From positions 140,225 to 190,322 of the forward strand of contig JAFKFI010000061.1 of the NCBI GenBank assembly GCA_017307285.1: a stretch of DNA of 50,098 nucleotides. The letters are read 5' to 3'. The position numbers were made by a program, and so were the translations under genes. Below the pieces are notes generated by a model, which did not search any database, had not been told where the DNA came from, and saw nothing but the letters and a program-made list of their open reading frames with translations. Shown piece after piece: positions 41,028-49,691 of the stretch; position 1 is the first letter of the stretch, and each line of letters starts with the position of its first letter. Source of the stretch: Alphaproteobacteria bacterium. Its GTDB lineage: Bacteria; Pseudomonadota; Alphaproteobacteria; Acetobacterales; Acetobacteraceae.

Positions 41028-41951
41028 CTAGCTCAGCGCATAGAGCCAGCCCAGGAGCGTGACGACCGAAAGTAGCGTCGTGATGGAGATCGTGGAGGCA
41101 ACCATTCGCTCCTCGACGCGGTATTCGCCGGCGAGCACATAGGCGGTCTTGGCGGTCGGCACGGCGGCGCAGACCACGGCGGCGACGGTATGGAACGGGT
41201 CTACTCCGCAAGCCGCGCAGAGGGCGTACACCACCAGCGGCATGACCACGAGCTTGAGGATCGTAACCCAGGCCGACTCGAGCAAATCGCCCCGCAGGCC
41301 TTCGAGTGATAGGCCGAGACCGATCGAGAACAGCGCGCACGGCGTCAAGGCATCCGCGAAGATGGTCGTATAGGCCCTGAAGAAGGCCGGGACAGGCAGG
41401 CCGCCGATCGACCAGACCAGTCCGAGAATTGTCGAGATCATCAGCGGATTGGTGAGGACACGATTGAGCAGCGCCAGCGGACCAAGCCTCTCCGAGCGGC
41501 CGCCGCGGTCCATTTCCAGCAGGACGATCAGCACGGGAAACATCACCAACGCGACGAACACCGTCGCGATTGCTGCCGGAAGCACCCCTCGGGGACCGTA
41601 CATGGCCTGCAGAATCGGCAGTGCGACGAATCCCGTGTTGGTCATGGACGCCGCCGCACCGAGCATCGCGCTGCTGCCGACCCCTCGGCTCGCACGTGAG
41701 CGTGCCGCCAGGAACACCGCGACGAAACAGAGGAGCGATCCGCCACCGAATGCCGCGAGGAAGCCCCAGTCCAGCAACCCGCGCACCGGCTCCGGCGCAA
41801 TGGTTATGAAGATCAGCGCCGGCATCGCGATGTTGTAGGCAAATCCCACCAGCGGTGCGGCGAGCGATCGCGGCAGGTAGCCGAGCGCTCCCGCCAGCCA
41901 CCCTGTCAGGATCACGGCGAAAACCGGCAACACCACGCTCGGGATGTCCAT
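41028..41951 (-). CDS. AEC-family (auxin efflux carrier) transporter
   Basis: A 307-residue polytopic membrane protein with about ten hydrophobic segments, of the auxin efflux carrier/malate permease-like family. Family features are LPVFAVILTGWLAGALGYLP at the start and NTGFVALPIL near residue 105. The cargo of bacterial members is usually an organic acid. I chose ATG 41951; a start at 41990 would leave no space for a ribosome site in this short divergent gap. It is divergent from an HTH regulator and probably under its control, which is inference from arrangement. Confidence 0.8.
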   Translation of the reverse strand: MDIPSVVLPVFAVILTGWLAGALGYLPRSLAAPLVGFAYNIAMPALIFITIAPEPVRGLLDWGFLAAFGGGSLLCFVAVFLAARSRASRGVGSSAMLGAAASMTNTGFVALPILQAMYGPRGVLPAAIATVFVALVMFPVLIVLLEMDRGGRSERLGPLALLNRVLTNPLMISTILGLVWSIGGLPVPAFFRAYTTIFADALTPCALFSIGLGLSLEGLRGDLLESAWVTILKLVVMPLVVYALCAACGVDPFHTVAAVVCAAVPTAKTAYVLAGEYRVEERMVASTISITTLLSVVTLLGWLYALS

Positions 41952-42004
41952 TTGCTCTGCCCCCGCAATGGATAGAGGGGCCTCTAGCATCGATCGAGCA
42001 CCAG

Positions 42005-42033
42005 TTTAAGGAGCGCATTTATCCTGGTATAAT
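42005..42033 (+). promoter_or_regulatory. Promoter of the HTH gene, leaderless transcript likely
   Basis: A perfect -10 TATAAT sits at 42028-42033 with a weak -35 TTTAAG at 42005-42010 and a 17-base spacer. The ATG at 42041 is seven bases after the -10, which is the normal transcription start, so the mRNA would begin at the start codon. No ribosome site lies at usual distance: GGAG at 42010-42013 is 27 bases away and upstream of the -10. Confidence 0.6.
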
Positions 42034-42041
42034 CGCTACCA
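42025..42041. promoter_or_regulatory. Inverted repeat overlapping the -10 box
   Basis: TGGTA (42025-42029) and TACCA (42037-42041) form an inverted repeat with a seven-base spacer that covers the TATAAT and the start codon. A bound repressor would block the promoter, consistent with autorepression. Confidence 0.45.
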
Positions 42042-42847
42042 TGCTGCATCCGAGATCTGCCGAACAGCGGCGTGCGTTGGGCGATTTCCTGCGTGCCCGT
42101 CGGGAAAAGCTCGATCCCGCCGCGCTGGACCTACCGAGGGGCGCGCGGCGGCGGACGCCAGGATTGCGGCGGGAGGAGGTCGCGCAAATTTGCGGCTTGA
42201 GCACCACCTGGTACACTTGGATCGAGCAAGGCCGAGAAGTGTCGATGTCGCCCACGACGCTCGCCCGGTTGGCTGTCGGGCTGCGGTTGGGCCGCGCCGA
42301 GCGCGACTACCTGTTCGAACTCGCGCAGAAGCGCGATCCGGACCAGCTTGGCGCCGAAATCGACGACATGCCTCCCGCCGTCCAGGCCTGCGTCGCGACA
42401 ATCGGCGCCCCGGCCTACGTGCTCGACCGGAGTTGGACGGCGCGCGCCTGGAACGCGGCCGCTGAGCGGCTGTTCGTCGGCTGGCTCGACCGGCCGGGGG
42501 AGCCGAATCTGCTGCGCTTCATCTTCCTGGAGCCCACCGCGCGCCTGCTGATTTGCGCCTGGGAGGAGCGCGCCCGCCGTGTCGCGGCTGAGTTCCGCGC
42601 GGCTTACGGTGCTCATCTCGACGACCCGTCGTTGCGCGGTCTCATCGCGGAGCTACGCCAGCAGAGTGAGGAATTCGCTCAGTTTTGGATGCAGCACGGG
42701 ATCGTTGGTCGGGAAGGCGGCGAGCGGACGTTCCATCACCCGACCGAAGGGTTCCTGCGCTACGAGCAAGTGACGTTCAACCTGGCCAGCGAACCCGACC
42801 TGAAATTGACGATTCTCGTCCAAGCGCCCGCCCGCTTGCTGCCTTGA
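42041..42847 (+). CDS. HTH regulator of the MmyB type (XRE domain plus MLTR ligand-binding)
   Basis: A 268-residue regulator. An N-terminal XRE-type helix-turn-helix (RRTPGLRREEVAQICGLSTTWYTWIEQGREVSMS, given in part, about 37-70) is followed by the MmyB-like ligand-binding domain from about 105 with the WNAAAERLF and RFIFLEP motifs. Such regulators often control a divergently transcribed gene, here the AEC transporter. The start at ATG 42041 is supported by the promoter position. The ligand is unknown. Confidence 0.85.
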   Translation: MLHPRSAEQRRALGDFLRARREKLDPAALDLPRGARRRTPGLRREEVAQICGLSTTWYTWIEQGREVSMSPTTLARLAVGLRLGRAERDYLFELAQKRDPDQLGAEIDDMPPAVQACVATIGAPAYVLDRSWTARAWNAAAERLFVGWLDRPGEPNLLRFIFLEPTARLLICAWEERARRVAAEFRAAYGAHLDDPSLRGLIAELRQQSEEFAQFWMQHGIVGREGGERTFHHPTEGFLRYEQVTFNLASEPDLKLTILVQAPARLLP

Positions 42848-42895
42848 CCGGACAGGGTGCTACAGTCGCGTGGGACACCAAGGGGGGATAGCGAG

Positions 42896-43288
42896 ATGGC
42901 CAACACCGAAGCGTATGAGAAGGGCCGAGCGATGCGGCGTCGCCTGATGGGCGATGCCTATGTCGAGCGCATGGACAAGACCGTCTACACCGACGACACC
43001 ATGAAGAAGTTCGGCGACTACGCGACCGAGGCGGTGTTCGGGATGCTGTGGACAAGGCCGGGCATCGACGTGAAGACGCGCACGCTGATCTGCGTCGTAT
43101 CCGATACCGCGATGGGCCGCGATCCCGAGCTTGCCATCCATCTGCGCATGGCGCGGCGCGAGGGCTGGAGCGAGGAAGAACTCATCGAAGTGCTGTTGCA
43201 CATGAGCGGCTATGTCGGCCTGCCGCTGGTGCGGGAGGCGATCATCACCGCGCGCAAGGTGTTTTCGGAGATGCGCGCCGAGGGCTGA
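42896..43288 (+). CDS. Carboxymuconolactone decarboxylase family protein
   Basis: A 130-residue all-helical protein of the CMD/AhpD family. The block TRTLICVVSDTAMGRDPELAIHLRMARREGWSEEE is typical of 4-carboxymuconolactone decarboxylase-like members (shown partly: TRTLICVV, then ELAIHLRMA). It lacks the CxxC redox pair of AhpD, which argues for decarboxylase or lyase function rather than peroxidase support. GGGGGG lies before ATG 42896. It lies five bases upstream of the molybdenum hydroxylase small subunit, so they are likely co-expressed. Confidence 0.8.
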   Translation: MANTEAYEKGRAMRRRLMGDAYVERMDKTVYTDDTMKKFGDYATEAVFGMLWTRPGIDVKTRTLICVVSDTAMGRDPELAIHLRMARREGWSEEELIEVLLHMSGYVGLPLVREAIITARKVFSEMRAEG

Positions 43289-43293
43289 TCGCA

Positions 43294-43755
43294 ATGACGC
43301 GGTTCGAGGTCAATGGGCAGACGGTGGAGGTCGCCGCCGAGGCGACCGTGCCGCTGCTCGACGTGCTGCGCAACAAGCTCGATCTAAAAGGCTCCCGATA
43401 CGGCTGCGGCCTCGAACAATGCGGCAGTTGCATGGTGCTGCTTGACGGCGAGCCGGTATATGCGTGCTCACGCGAATTGGGCAGCGTTGCGGGGCGGCGG
43501 GTCACGACGATTGAGGGGTTATCGACGCACCCGCTCATTGCGGCGTTTCTCGATGAGCAGGCCGGCCAGTGCGGCTACTGCCTGTCGGGCATCGTGGTCA
43601 GCGCCGCGGCGCTGCTCGGCCGCAATCCGGCGCCGAGCCGAACGGAGATCGTGACGGCGCTTGACCGGCATCTCTGCCGCTGTGGCGCGCACACACGCAT
43701 CCTCCGCGCGGTCGAGCGTGCAGCCCTGGCGTTGCGGGAGGGCGCTACGGCATGA
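43294..43755 (+). CDS. 2Fe-2S small subunit of a molybdenum hydroxylase
   Basis: A 153-residue electron-transfer subunit with two 2Fe-2S clusters. The plant-ferredoxin-type cluster uses C38, C43, C46 and C58 (YGCGLEQCGSC). The second uses C93, C96, C128 and C130 (QCGYC and LCRCG). It passes electrons from the molybdenum site to an external acceptor. It overlaps the large subunit gene by four bases (ATGA). No FAD subunit is nearby, as in isoquinoline and nicotinate oxidoreductases. Confidence 0.88.
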   Translation: MTRFEVNGQTVEVAAEATVPLLDVLRNKLDLKGSRYGCGLEQCGSCMVLLDGEPVYACSRELGSVAGRRVTTIEGLSTHPLIAAFLDEQAGQCGYCLSGIVVSAAALLGRNPAPSRTEIVTALDRHLCRCGAHTRILRAVERAALALREGATA

Positions 43756-45860
43756 GCGAAACCTTGCCGCTGAGCGTGGTTAACAACCGACGTCTCGATC
43801 GCTGGATCAGCTTCGACGCCGACCGCTCCGTGCATTTGGCGGTCGGCAAGGTGGAACTAGGGCAGGGCATCATCACCGCGCTGTCGCAGATCGCGGCCGA
43901 GGAGCTGGACGTGGCACTCGGGCGTGTCCGCATACTGTCGGGCGACACCGCCGATGCGCCTGACGAGGGCTCGACCACCAGCAGCCAGTCGATCGAGGTC
44001 TCGGGCGCCTCGGTGCGGCTCATCGCCGCCGAGGTGCGGGCGCGCGTGCTGGACCGGCTGGCGCAGCGGCTCAACTGCAGCCCCGATGAACTCTCCGTCG
44101 AGGATGGCGCGTTCATGCGCGCCGGTGCGCTGACCGGCCACGATTACTGGAACTTCGCCCATGAGGCCGATCTTGCGCGCGAAGCCGATGGCAACGCGCC
44201 GCGGAAGCCGCACACGGCGTACCGAATTGTCGGAACCAATGCGGCGCGGCTCGATCTGCCTGCGAAGCTGACCGGTGCCGCCTTCATTCACGACATGGCG
44301 CGGCCCGACATGCTGCACGCCCGCATCCTGCGCCAGCCCGGTCGCGGCGCAAGGCTGGCAGCACTCGACGAAGCCGCCATCCGGCGCGCGGCGGGTGGTG
44401 CATTCCGCATCGTGCGGGTGGGCGATTTCGTCGCGTTTGTCGGCGAGGACGAGACGGTCGTGCAGCGCGCGGCGGCATCGGGGCAGGAACATGCGACGTG
44501 GGAGAATGCGCGGCGCTTCACCCCCGACCAGCAGGAGGCCGCCTCGCTCGTCGGGCAACCCTCCATAGAGCGCGTCGTCGGCGAGCCACCTTCGCCGCCG
44601 GACGCCCCGGAGGTGGTGCGAGCAACCTATTCCCGACCTTTCGTGGCCCACGCAGCATTGGCTCCTTCCTGCGCGCTGGCCGAGTATCGGGACGGGATCA
44701 TTTCGGTCTGGAGCCATACGCAGGGTGTCTATCCGCTGCGCCAGTCGCTCGCGAACGTACTCGGCTTGGAACGCGAGCGGATCATCGTGCGTCACGCGCA
44801 GGGCGCCGGATGCTACGGGCACAACGGCGCCGACGATGTGGCGCTCGACGCGGCGTTGATCGCCATGCAGGTGCCGGATCACTGCATCCGCGTGCAGTGG
44901 CGGCGCGAGGAGGAATTCGCCTTCGAGCCGTTCAGCACGGCCATGTCTATCTCGCTGCGGGCCGCGTTGGATGCGGACGGTCGCCCGGCGGATTGGATGG
45001 CGGAGATCTGGGCCGGCACCCACGTCTCGCGCCCGTCGAGCGGCGGCAACATGCTCGCGGCCGAGGCGCTGCCGACCCCCGCCCCCGAACCGAAACCGCA
45101 AGACCCGCCGGAAGCCAATGGCGGCGGCGGCACACGCAACGCGGTGCCGCTCTACGACATCCCGGTCAAGCGCGTGCTGCATCACCTGGTCACGCGAATG
45201 CCGGTGCGGACCTCGGCGATGCGCGGACTGGGCGCGCTGCCGAACGTGTTCGCGATGGAAAGCTTTATCGATGAGCTCGCGGAGCTCGCCGGCCAGGACC
45301 CGGTGGCGTATCGGCTTGCGATGATGTCGGAGCCACGTGCGCGTCGGGTGATCGAGACCGTGGCGCGGCTTGCCAACTGGTCGCGCGGCCCGGCCGGCAC
45401 TGGACGCGGACTTGGGATGGGCTTTTCCCGGTACAAGAACCGCGCCGCGTATGCCGCCGTGGTGGTCGAGCTGGATGTGGTTGAGGAGATCAAGCTGCGT
45501 CGGGTGTGGTGCGCGGCGGATGCGGGCCTCGTTATCAACCCCGACGGCGCGCGGAACCAGCTCGAAGGCGGCATCATTCATGCGGCGAGCATCACGCTCA
45601 AAGAGCAGGTGACGCTCGGGGCCGAGGGAGTGACCTCGCTCGATTGGGATAGCTACCCGATCCTGCGGTTCAGCGAGGTACCCGAAATCACCACCGAGCT
45701 GATCGCCGCACCGGAGTATCCGTCGCTCGGCATGGGCGAGTGCACCTTCGGACCGACCGCCGCGGCGATCGGCAACGCGGTGGCGCATGGATTGGGCACG
45801 CGCATTCGAGCAATGCCGCTGACGCGCGAGCGCATCATGGAGGCGCTTCTGCCGGGCTGA
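43752..45860 (+). CDS. Molybdopterin-binding subunit of a xanthine dehydrogenase-family hydroxylase
   Basis: A 702-residue catalytic subunit of the xanthine dehydrogenase/aldehyde oxidase family, nearest in style to isoquinoline 1-oxidoreductase and nicotinate dehydrogenase B subunits. Molybdopterin-binding segments are visible: ELGQGIITALSQIAAEEL, QGAGCYGHNGADD, and MRGLGALPNVFAMESFIDE. The catalytic glutamate is in GMGECTFGPTAAAIGNAV near the C-terminus. No leader is present, so the enzyme is probably cytoplasmic unless partnered. The substrate is an aromatic N-heterocycle or aldehyde by family inference. Its end overlaps the convergent methyltransferase by 26 bases. Confidence 0.88.
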   Translation: MSETLPLSVVNNRRLDRWISFDADRSVHLAVGKVELGQGIITALSQIAAEELDVALGRVRILSGDTADAPDEGSTTSSQSIEVSGASVRLIAAEVRARVLDRLAQRLNCSPDELSVEDGAFMRAGALTGHDYWNFAHEADLAREADGNAPRKPHTAYRIVGTNAARLDLPAKLTGAAFIHDMARPDMLHARILRQPGRGARLAALDEAAIRRAAGGAFRIVRVGDFVAFVGEDETVVQRAAASGQEHATWENARRFTPDQQEAASLVGQPSIERVVGEPPSPPDAPEVVRATYSRPFVAHAALAPSCALAEYRDGIISVWSHTQGVYPLRQSLANVLGLERERIIVRHAQGAGCYGHNGADDVALDAALIAMQVPDHCIRVQWRREEEFAFEPFSTAMSISLRAALDADGRPADWMAEIWAGTHVSRPSSGGNMLAAEALPTPAPEPKPQDPPEANGGGGTRNAVPLYDIPVKRVLHHLVTRMPVRTSAMRGLGALPNVFAMESFIDELAELAGQDPVAYRLAMMSEPRARRVIETVARLANWSRGPAGTGRGLGMGFSRYKNRAAYAAVVVELDVVEEIKLRRVWCAADAGLVINPDGARNQLEGGIIHAASITLKEQVTLGAEGVTSLDWDSYPILRFSEVPEITTELIAAPEYPSLGMGECTFGPTAAAIGNAVAHGLGTRIRAMPLTRERIMEALLPG

Positions 45861-46593
45861 GCCGCCGGCACACGAGGAAGATTTCCTGCACGGCGTTGGT
45901 CTCGACCAGTCCGTCGTGAAGTGCGAGCGCCTTCTGGCGCCGCAGTGCGAGCGGGAAGAGTAGCCGGTTGTACCACTTCATCGCGTGCGCGGGGCGATGG
46001 GCGAGGAACCACATCCCGAGCGCCAACAGGCGCGGCGATCGCGGCCGCATGCCGAAGGGCGCGCTGCGCTCCACCGTGAACCCGTGCTCGGCGAGGGCGG
46101 CCACCAGTTGCGCGGGATCATAGCGCCGGCCGTGGCCGACGACCTCGTCGAAGGTGGACCACGCCGAGCGATGCAGGGGTACGGAGAGCAGCAGGATTGC
46201 GCCTGGCCGCGCGACCCGCGCCAGCTCCGCCAGGGCCGCCGCGTCGTCCTCGACGTGTTCCACCACGTCTAGTGCGCAGAGCAGGCCGAAATGCCGGTCG
46301 GGCAACGGCAGCGCCGAAGCGGTGCCGCAAGCCGTGACGCCGCCCCGTTCATGCAGGCGGGTCAGGGCCGGCACGCTGATATCGAGGAAATGCGTCCCCT
46401 GGATCGGCAGGCGGGGACGGAGCCCAGGCGCCACCTCTAGCCGGGTCGGCGCTGTGCTCAGCAGCGAACGAACCAGTGGCCAGGTGGAGAAGCGGTCCGG
46501 CCGGGCCAGGTTCGCACTGCTCCACAACCGATCGTAGAATCGCCGGTTGACCGCAAGCAGGTCCGCTCGCCGCTCCACAACTTGCTGGTTCAT
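45835..46593 (-). CDS. Class I SAM-dependent methyltransferase
   Basis: A 252-residue Rossmann-fold methyltransferase of the Methyltransf_11 type. Motif II/III features are clear (LLCALDVVEHVEDDAAALAE near 105-124 and RPGAILLLSVP near 130). The SAM-binding motif I is unusual: it reads LEVAPGLRPRLP, where GxGxG is expected. It is divergent from the acyl carrier protein gene across 92 bases and may belong with the right-hand biosynthetic genes. Substrate unknown. Confidence 0.78.
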   Translation of the reverse strand: MNQQVVERRADLLAVNRRFYDRLWSSANLARPDRFSTWPLVRSLLSTAPTRLEVAPGLRPRLPIQGTHFLDISVPALTRLHERGGVTACGTASALPLPDRHFGLLCALDVVEHVEDDAAALAELARVARPGAILLLSVPLHRSAWSTFDEVVGHGRRYDPAQLVAALAEHGFTVERSAPFGMRPRSPRLLALGMWFLAHRPAHAMKWYNRLLFPLALRRQKALALHDGLVETNAVQEIFLVCRRLSPAEAPP

Positions 46594-46685
46594 TCAGGTC
46601 TAGCCGTTGCCGGTGCCCATTCATCCATTATACAAGGGGTCATGCTAATCCTCCCAGAGACCCGAGCCGTATTGTCAGAGTGCCG

Positions 46686-46958
46686 ATGACCGCGAGCGCC
46701 ACAGGAACCCTGGAGCCCGAGATCGCGCGGCTCATCATCGAGTCGCTCCATCTTGAGATCACCGAGGATGAGATCGATCCGGAAGCCCCTCTGTTCGGGG
46801 AGGGGCTGGGCCTCGATTCGATCGATGCCCTGGAGCTCGCCTTGTCGATCTCGCGTAATTACGGGCTGGAGTTGAAGTCGGACGACGAGCGGAATCACCG
46901 GATCTTCGCCTCCTTGCGCGATCTCGCTCGTCACATCGAAGAATTTCGCACAAAGTAG
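46686..46958 (+). CDS. Acyl carrier protein
   Basis: A 90-residue acyl carrier protein with four helices. The phosphopantetheine serine is S45 in GLGLDSIDALE. It differs from the housekeeping AcpP in sequence and is placed with ligase, dehydratase and acyltransferase genes, so it likely serves a dedicated pathway of aryl polyene type. ATG 46686 is chosen; GTG 46680 is two codons upstream. Confidence 0.85.
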   Translation: MTASATGTLEPEIARLIIESLHLEITEDEIDPEAPLFGEGLGLDSIDALELALSISRNYGLELKSDDERNHRIFASLRDLARHIEEFRTK

Positions 46959-47054
46959 ACGCTCCGCCCGGCGATACCGCGTTAGGCTCGGATGTCTATT
47001 CGTCGCCCAGAATTGCACCGTGGCGCGTCACGCCGGCGCACATCGCCCTGCGTG

Positions 47055-48407
47055 ATGTGCGACCCCCTCATCCCGCTGATCGGCCGCGCCCCGCACGATG
47101 TCGTGTTTCGCCGGCCGGGTGGGAGTACGACCGCGGCCGCGTTCCTAGCCGACGCACAGCATCTCGCGGCTGGGCTCCCGGATGCGAGCCACGTCGTCAA
47201 TCTGTGCCAGGACCGCTACTGCTTTGCAGTGGCTTTCGCCGCCGCGCTGCTGCGTGGCCAGGTGAGCCTTCTGTCGAGTGACCGTTCGACCGAGCGGTTG
47301 CGCGGCATGGCCGGGGCATATCCGGGGCTGTACGCGCTCGCCGATGAGCCGGGGTTCGAGGCGAGCCTGCCGGTCCATCCAGTTGCAGCCGACGCATCGG
47401 CTCGGCCACGCTTCGCGCCGGACAATCTCTCAATCCGCGCGACACAGCTGGCGGCCATCGTGTTCACTTCGGGCAGCACGGGCGAGCCGGTCGCTCATCG
47501 CAAGCTGTGGGGTGCGCTAGCCGCTCGGAGCCGCGACGCCGGACGGCGGTTCCGGATGAGCGCCGGGCAGCCGGTCTCGATCGTCGGCACTGTTCCTGCG
47601 CAACACATGTATGGATTCGAGACCACCGTGCTATTGCCGCTGCACGCGCCGGCTTCGAGCTGGTGCGGCCCGGCGTTCTTCCCCCGCGACGTCCGCGCGG
47701 CTCTGGAGATGTTGCCGGAGCGGCGAGTCCTCGTAACGACGCCGCTGCAGATCCGCGCCCTACTGCAGGCCGAATCGGAGCTGCCCGCGCTGGATCGGGT
47801 GATCTCCGCCACAGCGCCGCTCTACGCGGAGCTCGCGGCGGAGGCCGAGCGGCGATGGCAGACCGAGGTGCACGAAATCTTCGGCGCAACCGAGGTCGGC
47901 TCAATCGCCAGCCGACGCACGATCGCCAGCGAGGTCTGGACCACCTATCCGCGTGTCCGCCTGCACGCCAGTCGGACCAGAACCGGCGAGGAGGACGTCC
48001 TCGTGGCGGGGCCGTTCTCCGAGTTGTACCCGCTGAGCGATCTCGTGGAGCGGTTGGATGGGACGCGGTTCCGGCTGCTGGGGCGGCGGACCGACGTGGT
48101 GAAGCTCGGTGGGCGGCGCACGTCGCTGGCCGCCTTGAACCATATCCTGACCAGCGTCGAGGGGGTGTCGGATGGAATTTTCGTCGCTCCCGACGACCTC
48201 GACGAGCGTCCAACTGCGCGACTTCTCGCCTTCGTGGTGGCCCCCGAGCTTAGCGCCGAGGCGGTGATGGCGGCCCTGCGCGGGCGCGTGGACCCCGTGT
48301 TCCTGCCGCGTCGCGTCGTCCGGGTGGACGTGCTCCCTCGCAATCCGACCGGCAAGCTACCCGAGCAGGCACTGGCTGTCTTGCGGGCGCGGGTCGGAGA
48401 GGGCTGA
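47055..48407 (+). CDS. AMP-dependent acyl/aryl-ACP ligase
   Basis: A 450-residue ANL-superfamily adenylating enzyme, short for the family, like the ligases of aryl polyene clusters. The phosphate loop FTSGSTGEPVAH is at 137-148, an A5-type FGATEVGS follows in the middle, and the C-terminal NPTGKLPEQ carries the catalytic lysine. It would activate a starter acid and load it on the neighbouring carrier protein. I prefer ATG 47055 (GTG 47052 adjoins it); the longer frame from 46992 lacks homology. Confidence 0.82.
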   Translation: MCDPLIPLIGRAPHDVVFRRPGGSTTAAAFLADAQHLAAGLPDASHVVNLCQDRYCFAVAFAAALLRGQVSLLSSDRSTERLRGMAGAYPGLYALADEPGFEASLPVHPVAADASARPRFAPDNLSIRATQLAAIVFTSGSTGEPVAHRKLWGALAARSRDAGRRFRMSAGQPVSIVGTVPAQHMYGFETTVLLPLHAPASSWCGPAFFPRDVRAALEMLPERRVLVTTPLQIRALLQAESELPALDRVISATAPLYAELAAEAERRWQTEVHEIFGATEVGSIASRRTIASEVWTTYPRVRLHASRTRTGEEDVLVAGPFSELYPLSDLVERLDGTRFRLLGRRTDVVKLGGRRTSLAALNHILTSVEGVSDGIFVAPDDLDERPTARLLAFVVAPELSAEAVMAALRGRVDPVFLPRRVVRVDVLPRNPTGKLPEQALAVLRARVGEG

Positions 48408-48411
48408 GCCC

Positions 48412-48705
48412 ATGCCCGCGCGGCGTTTCGCCATCCCGTTGAACCATCCGTCCTTGGCCGGTCATTTTCCCGGGTGCCCGGTTGTGCCCGGCGTGGTCCT
48501 GCTCGACGAGGTGTTATCGCGGCTCTCCTGCACACAAGCCGGACCTGTTCGTCTGATCTCTGTGAAGTTCACCGCGCCTGTCCTGCCGGGGCAGGAGGTC
48601 GCCGTCGAATGGTCCGAACTACCCGACGGACGGATCAGTTTCACCTGCCGCGTGGCCGAGCAAGGCGTCCTACGGGGAAGGGCGCTCCTGCCCAGACCGC
48701 CGTGA
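48412..48705 (+). CDS. ApeI-like hot-dog dehydratase
   Basis: A 97-residue single hot-dog protein of the FabZ/ApeI dehydratase type. The catalytic region HPSLAGHFPGCPVVPGVVLL is at 12-31, with the histidine at 18. It would dehydrate a 3-hydroxyacyl-ACP during polyene elongation. It lies four bases after the ligase and overlaps the acyltransferase start by four bases (GTGA). Confidence 0.82.
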   Translation: MPARRFAIPLNHPSLAGHFPGCPVVPGVVLLDEVLSRLSCTQAGPVRLISVKFTAPVLPGQEVAVEWSELPDGRISFTCRVAEQGVLRGRALLPRPP

Positions 48706-49691
48706 CAACCGAACAAGGATGGACACGCGAGAAGGAGCACGGCAGCCCGAGGCTGGTGCGGCTCATCATCTGGCTGACCCTGCGTCTCGGCTGGCCGGTG
48801 GGCCAAGCTTTGCTCGTGCCGATCACCGCTTATTTCTTTGTCACGCTTTCGCACGCCCGGACCTGGTCGCGGCACTATCTTGGCCGCGTGCTGGGGCGGC
48901 GGCCCACTGTCGGGGACGTGTGGCGGCACTTCTTCACCTTTGCCTGCGTGACCCTCGACCGCATCTGCTTCCTGGCGAACCGGACCGAACGGTTCTGCAT
49001 CGCGGTGCATGGGCTGCACAGCCTGGAGGCGGCCCTGGCCCCGGGCCGGGGATGCATCCTGCTCGGCTCGCATCTCGGCAGCTTCGAGGTGTTGCGCGCC
49101 TTCGGGCGCCGTTCTCCGGTGCCGGTCAGGCCGTTGATGTACCGCGGCACGACGGCGGCCCTCAGCACCTTCATGGAGGCACTGGACCCGGCGATCCGCC
49201 AGGACGTTATCGAGATTGGCACGCCGATTACGATGTTGCGGGTTCGCGAGAGCCTGGCACGCGGGGAGATCGTCGGCATTCTCGCAGATCGGGCGCCTCC
49301 GGGCGCGCAGCGGTTTGCATCGGCGGAGTTCCTGGGCTTGCCCGCTCGCTTTCCCACCGGGCCGTTGGCGCTGGCCGCGGCGTTGCAGGTTCCGGTGGTG
49401 CTGTTCTTCGGTCTGCGCCGAGGGCCGCGCGACTATCAGGTCATCATCGAGCCCTTCGCGGACAGGATCGTACCCGATCCGGGACCGCGCATGGCGGCGC
49501 TGCGACGTTGGACCGAGCGATACGCAGCGCGGCTTGCCGAGCATTGCCGAAAATATCCATATAACTGGTTCAACTTCTATGATTTCTGGGAACAACAGCG
49601 GGATGTGGCAGCGACGACGGATCCTGCTGATGCTTTTTTCATTGGCGAGCGTCCCAGCCGCCGCCCAGTCGCTGCCACCCCCACCGATTGA
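48702..49691 (+). CDS. LpxL/HtrB-like lysophospholipid acyltransferase
   Basis: A 329-residue membrane-associated acyltransferase of the lauroyl/myristoyl family. An N-terminal hydrophobic anchor spans about 19-48. The HX4E catalytic motif is H124 to E129 in GSHLGSFEV, and ADRAPPGAQRF and FPTGPLALAAA blocks follow. In aryl polyene loci such enzymes act with a glycosyltransferase on the polyene lipid anchor; here it could do the same. The start is GTG 48702, overlapping the dehydratase; the longer frame from 48474 has no homology. Confidence 0.8.
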   Translation: MTTEQGWTREKEHGSPRLVRLIIWLTLRLGWPVGQALLVPITAYFFVTLSHARTWSRHYLGRVLGRRPTVGDVWRHFFTFACVTLDRICFLANRTERFCIAVHGLHSLEAALAPGRGCILLGSHLGSFEVLRAFGRRSPVPVRPLMYRGTTAALSTFMEALDPAIRQDVIEIGTPITMLRVRESLARGEIVGILADRAPPGAQRFASAEFLGLPARFPTGPLALAAALQVPVVLFFGLRRGPRDYQVIIEPFADRIVPDPGPRMAALRRWTERYAARLAEHCRKYPYNWFNFYDFWEQQRDVAATTDPADAFFIGERPSRRPVAATPTD

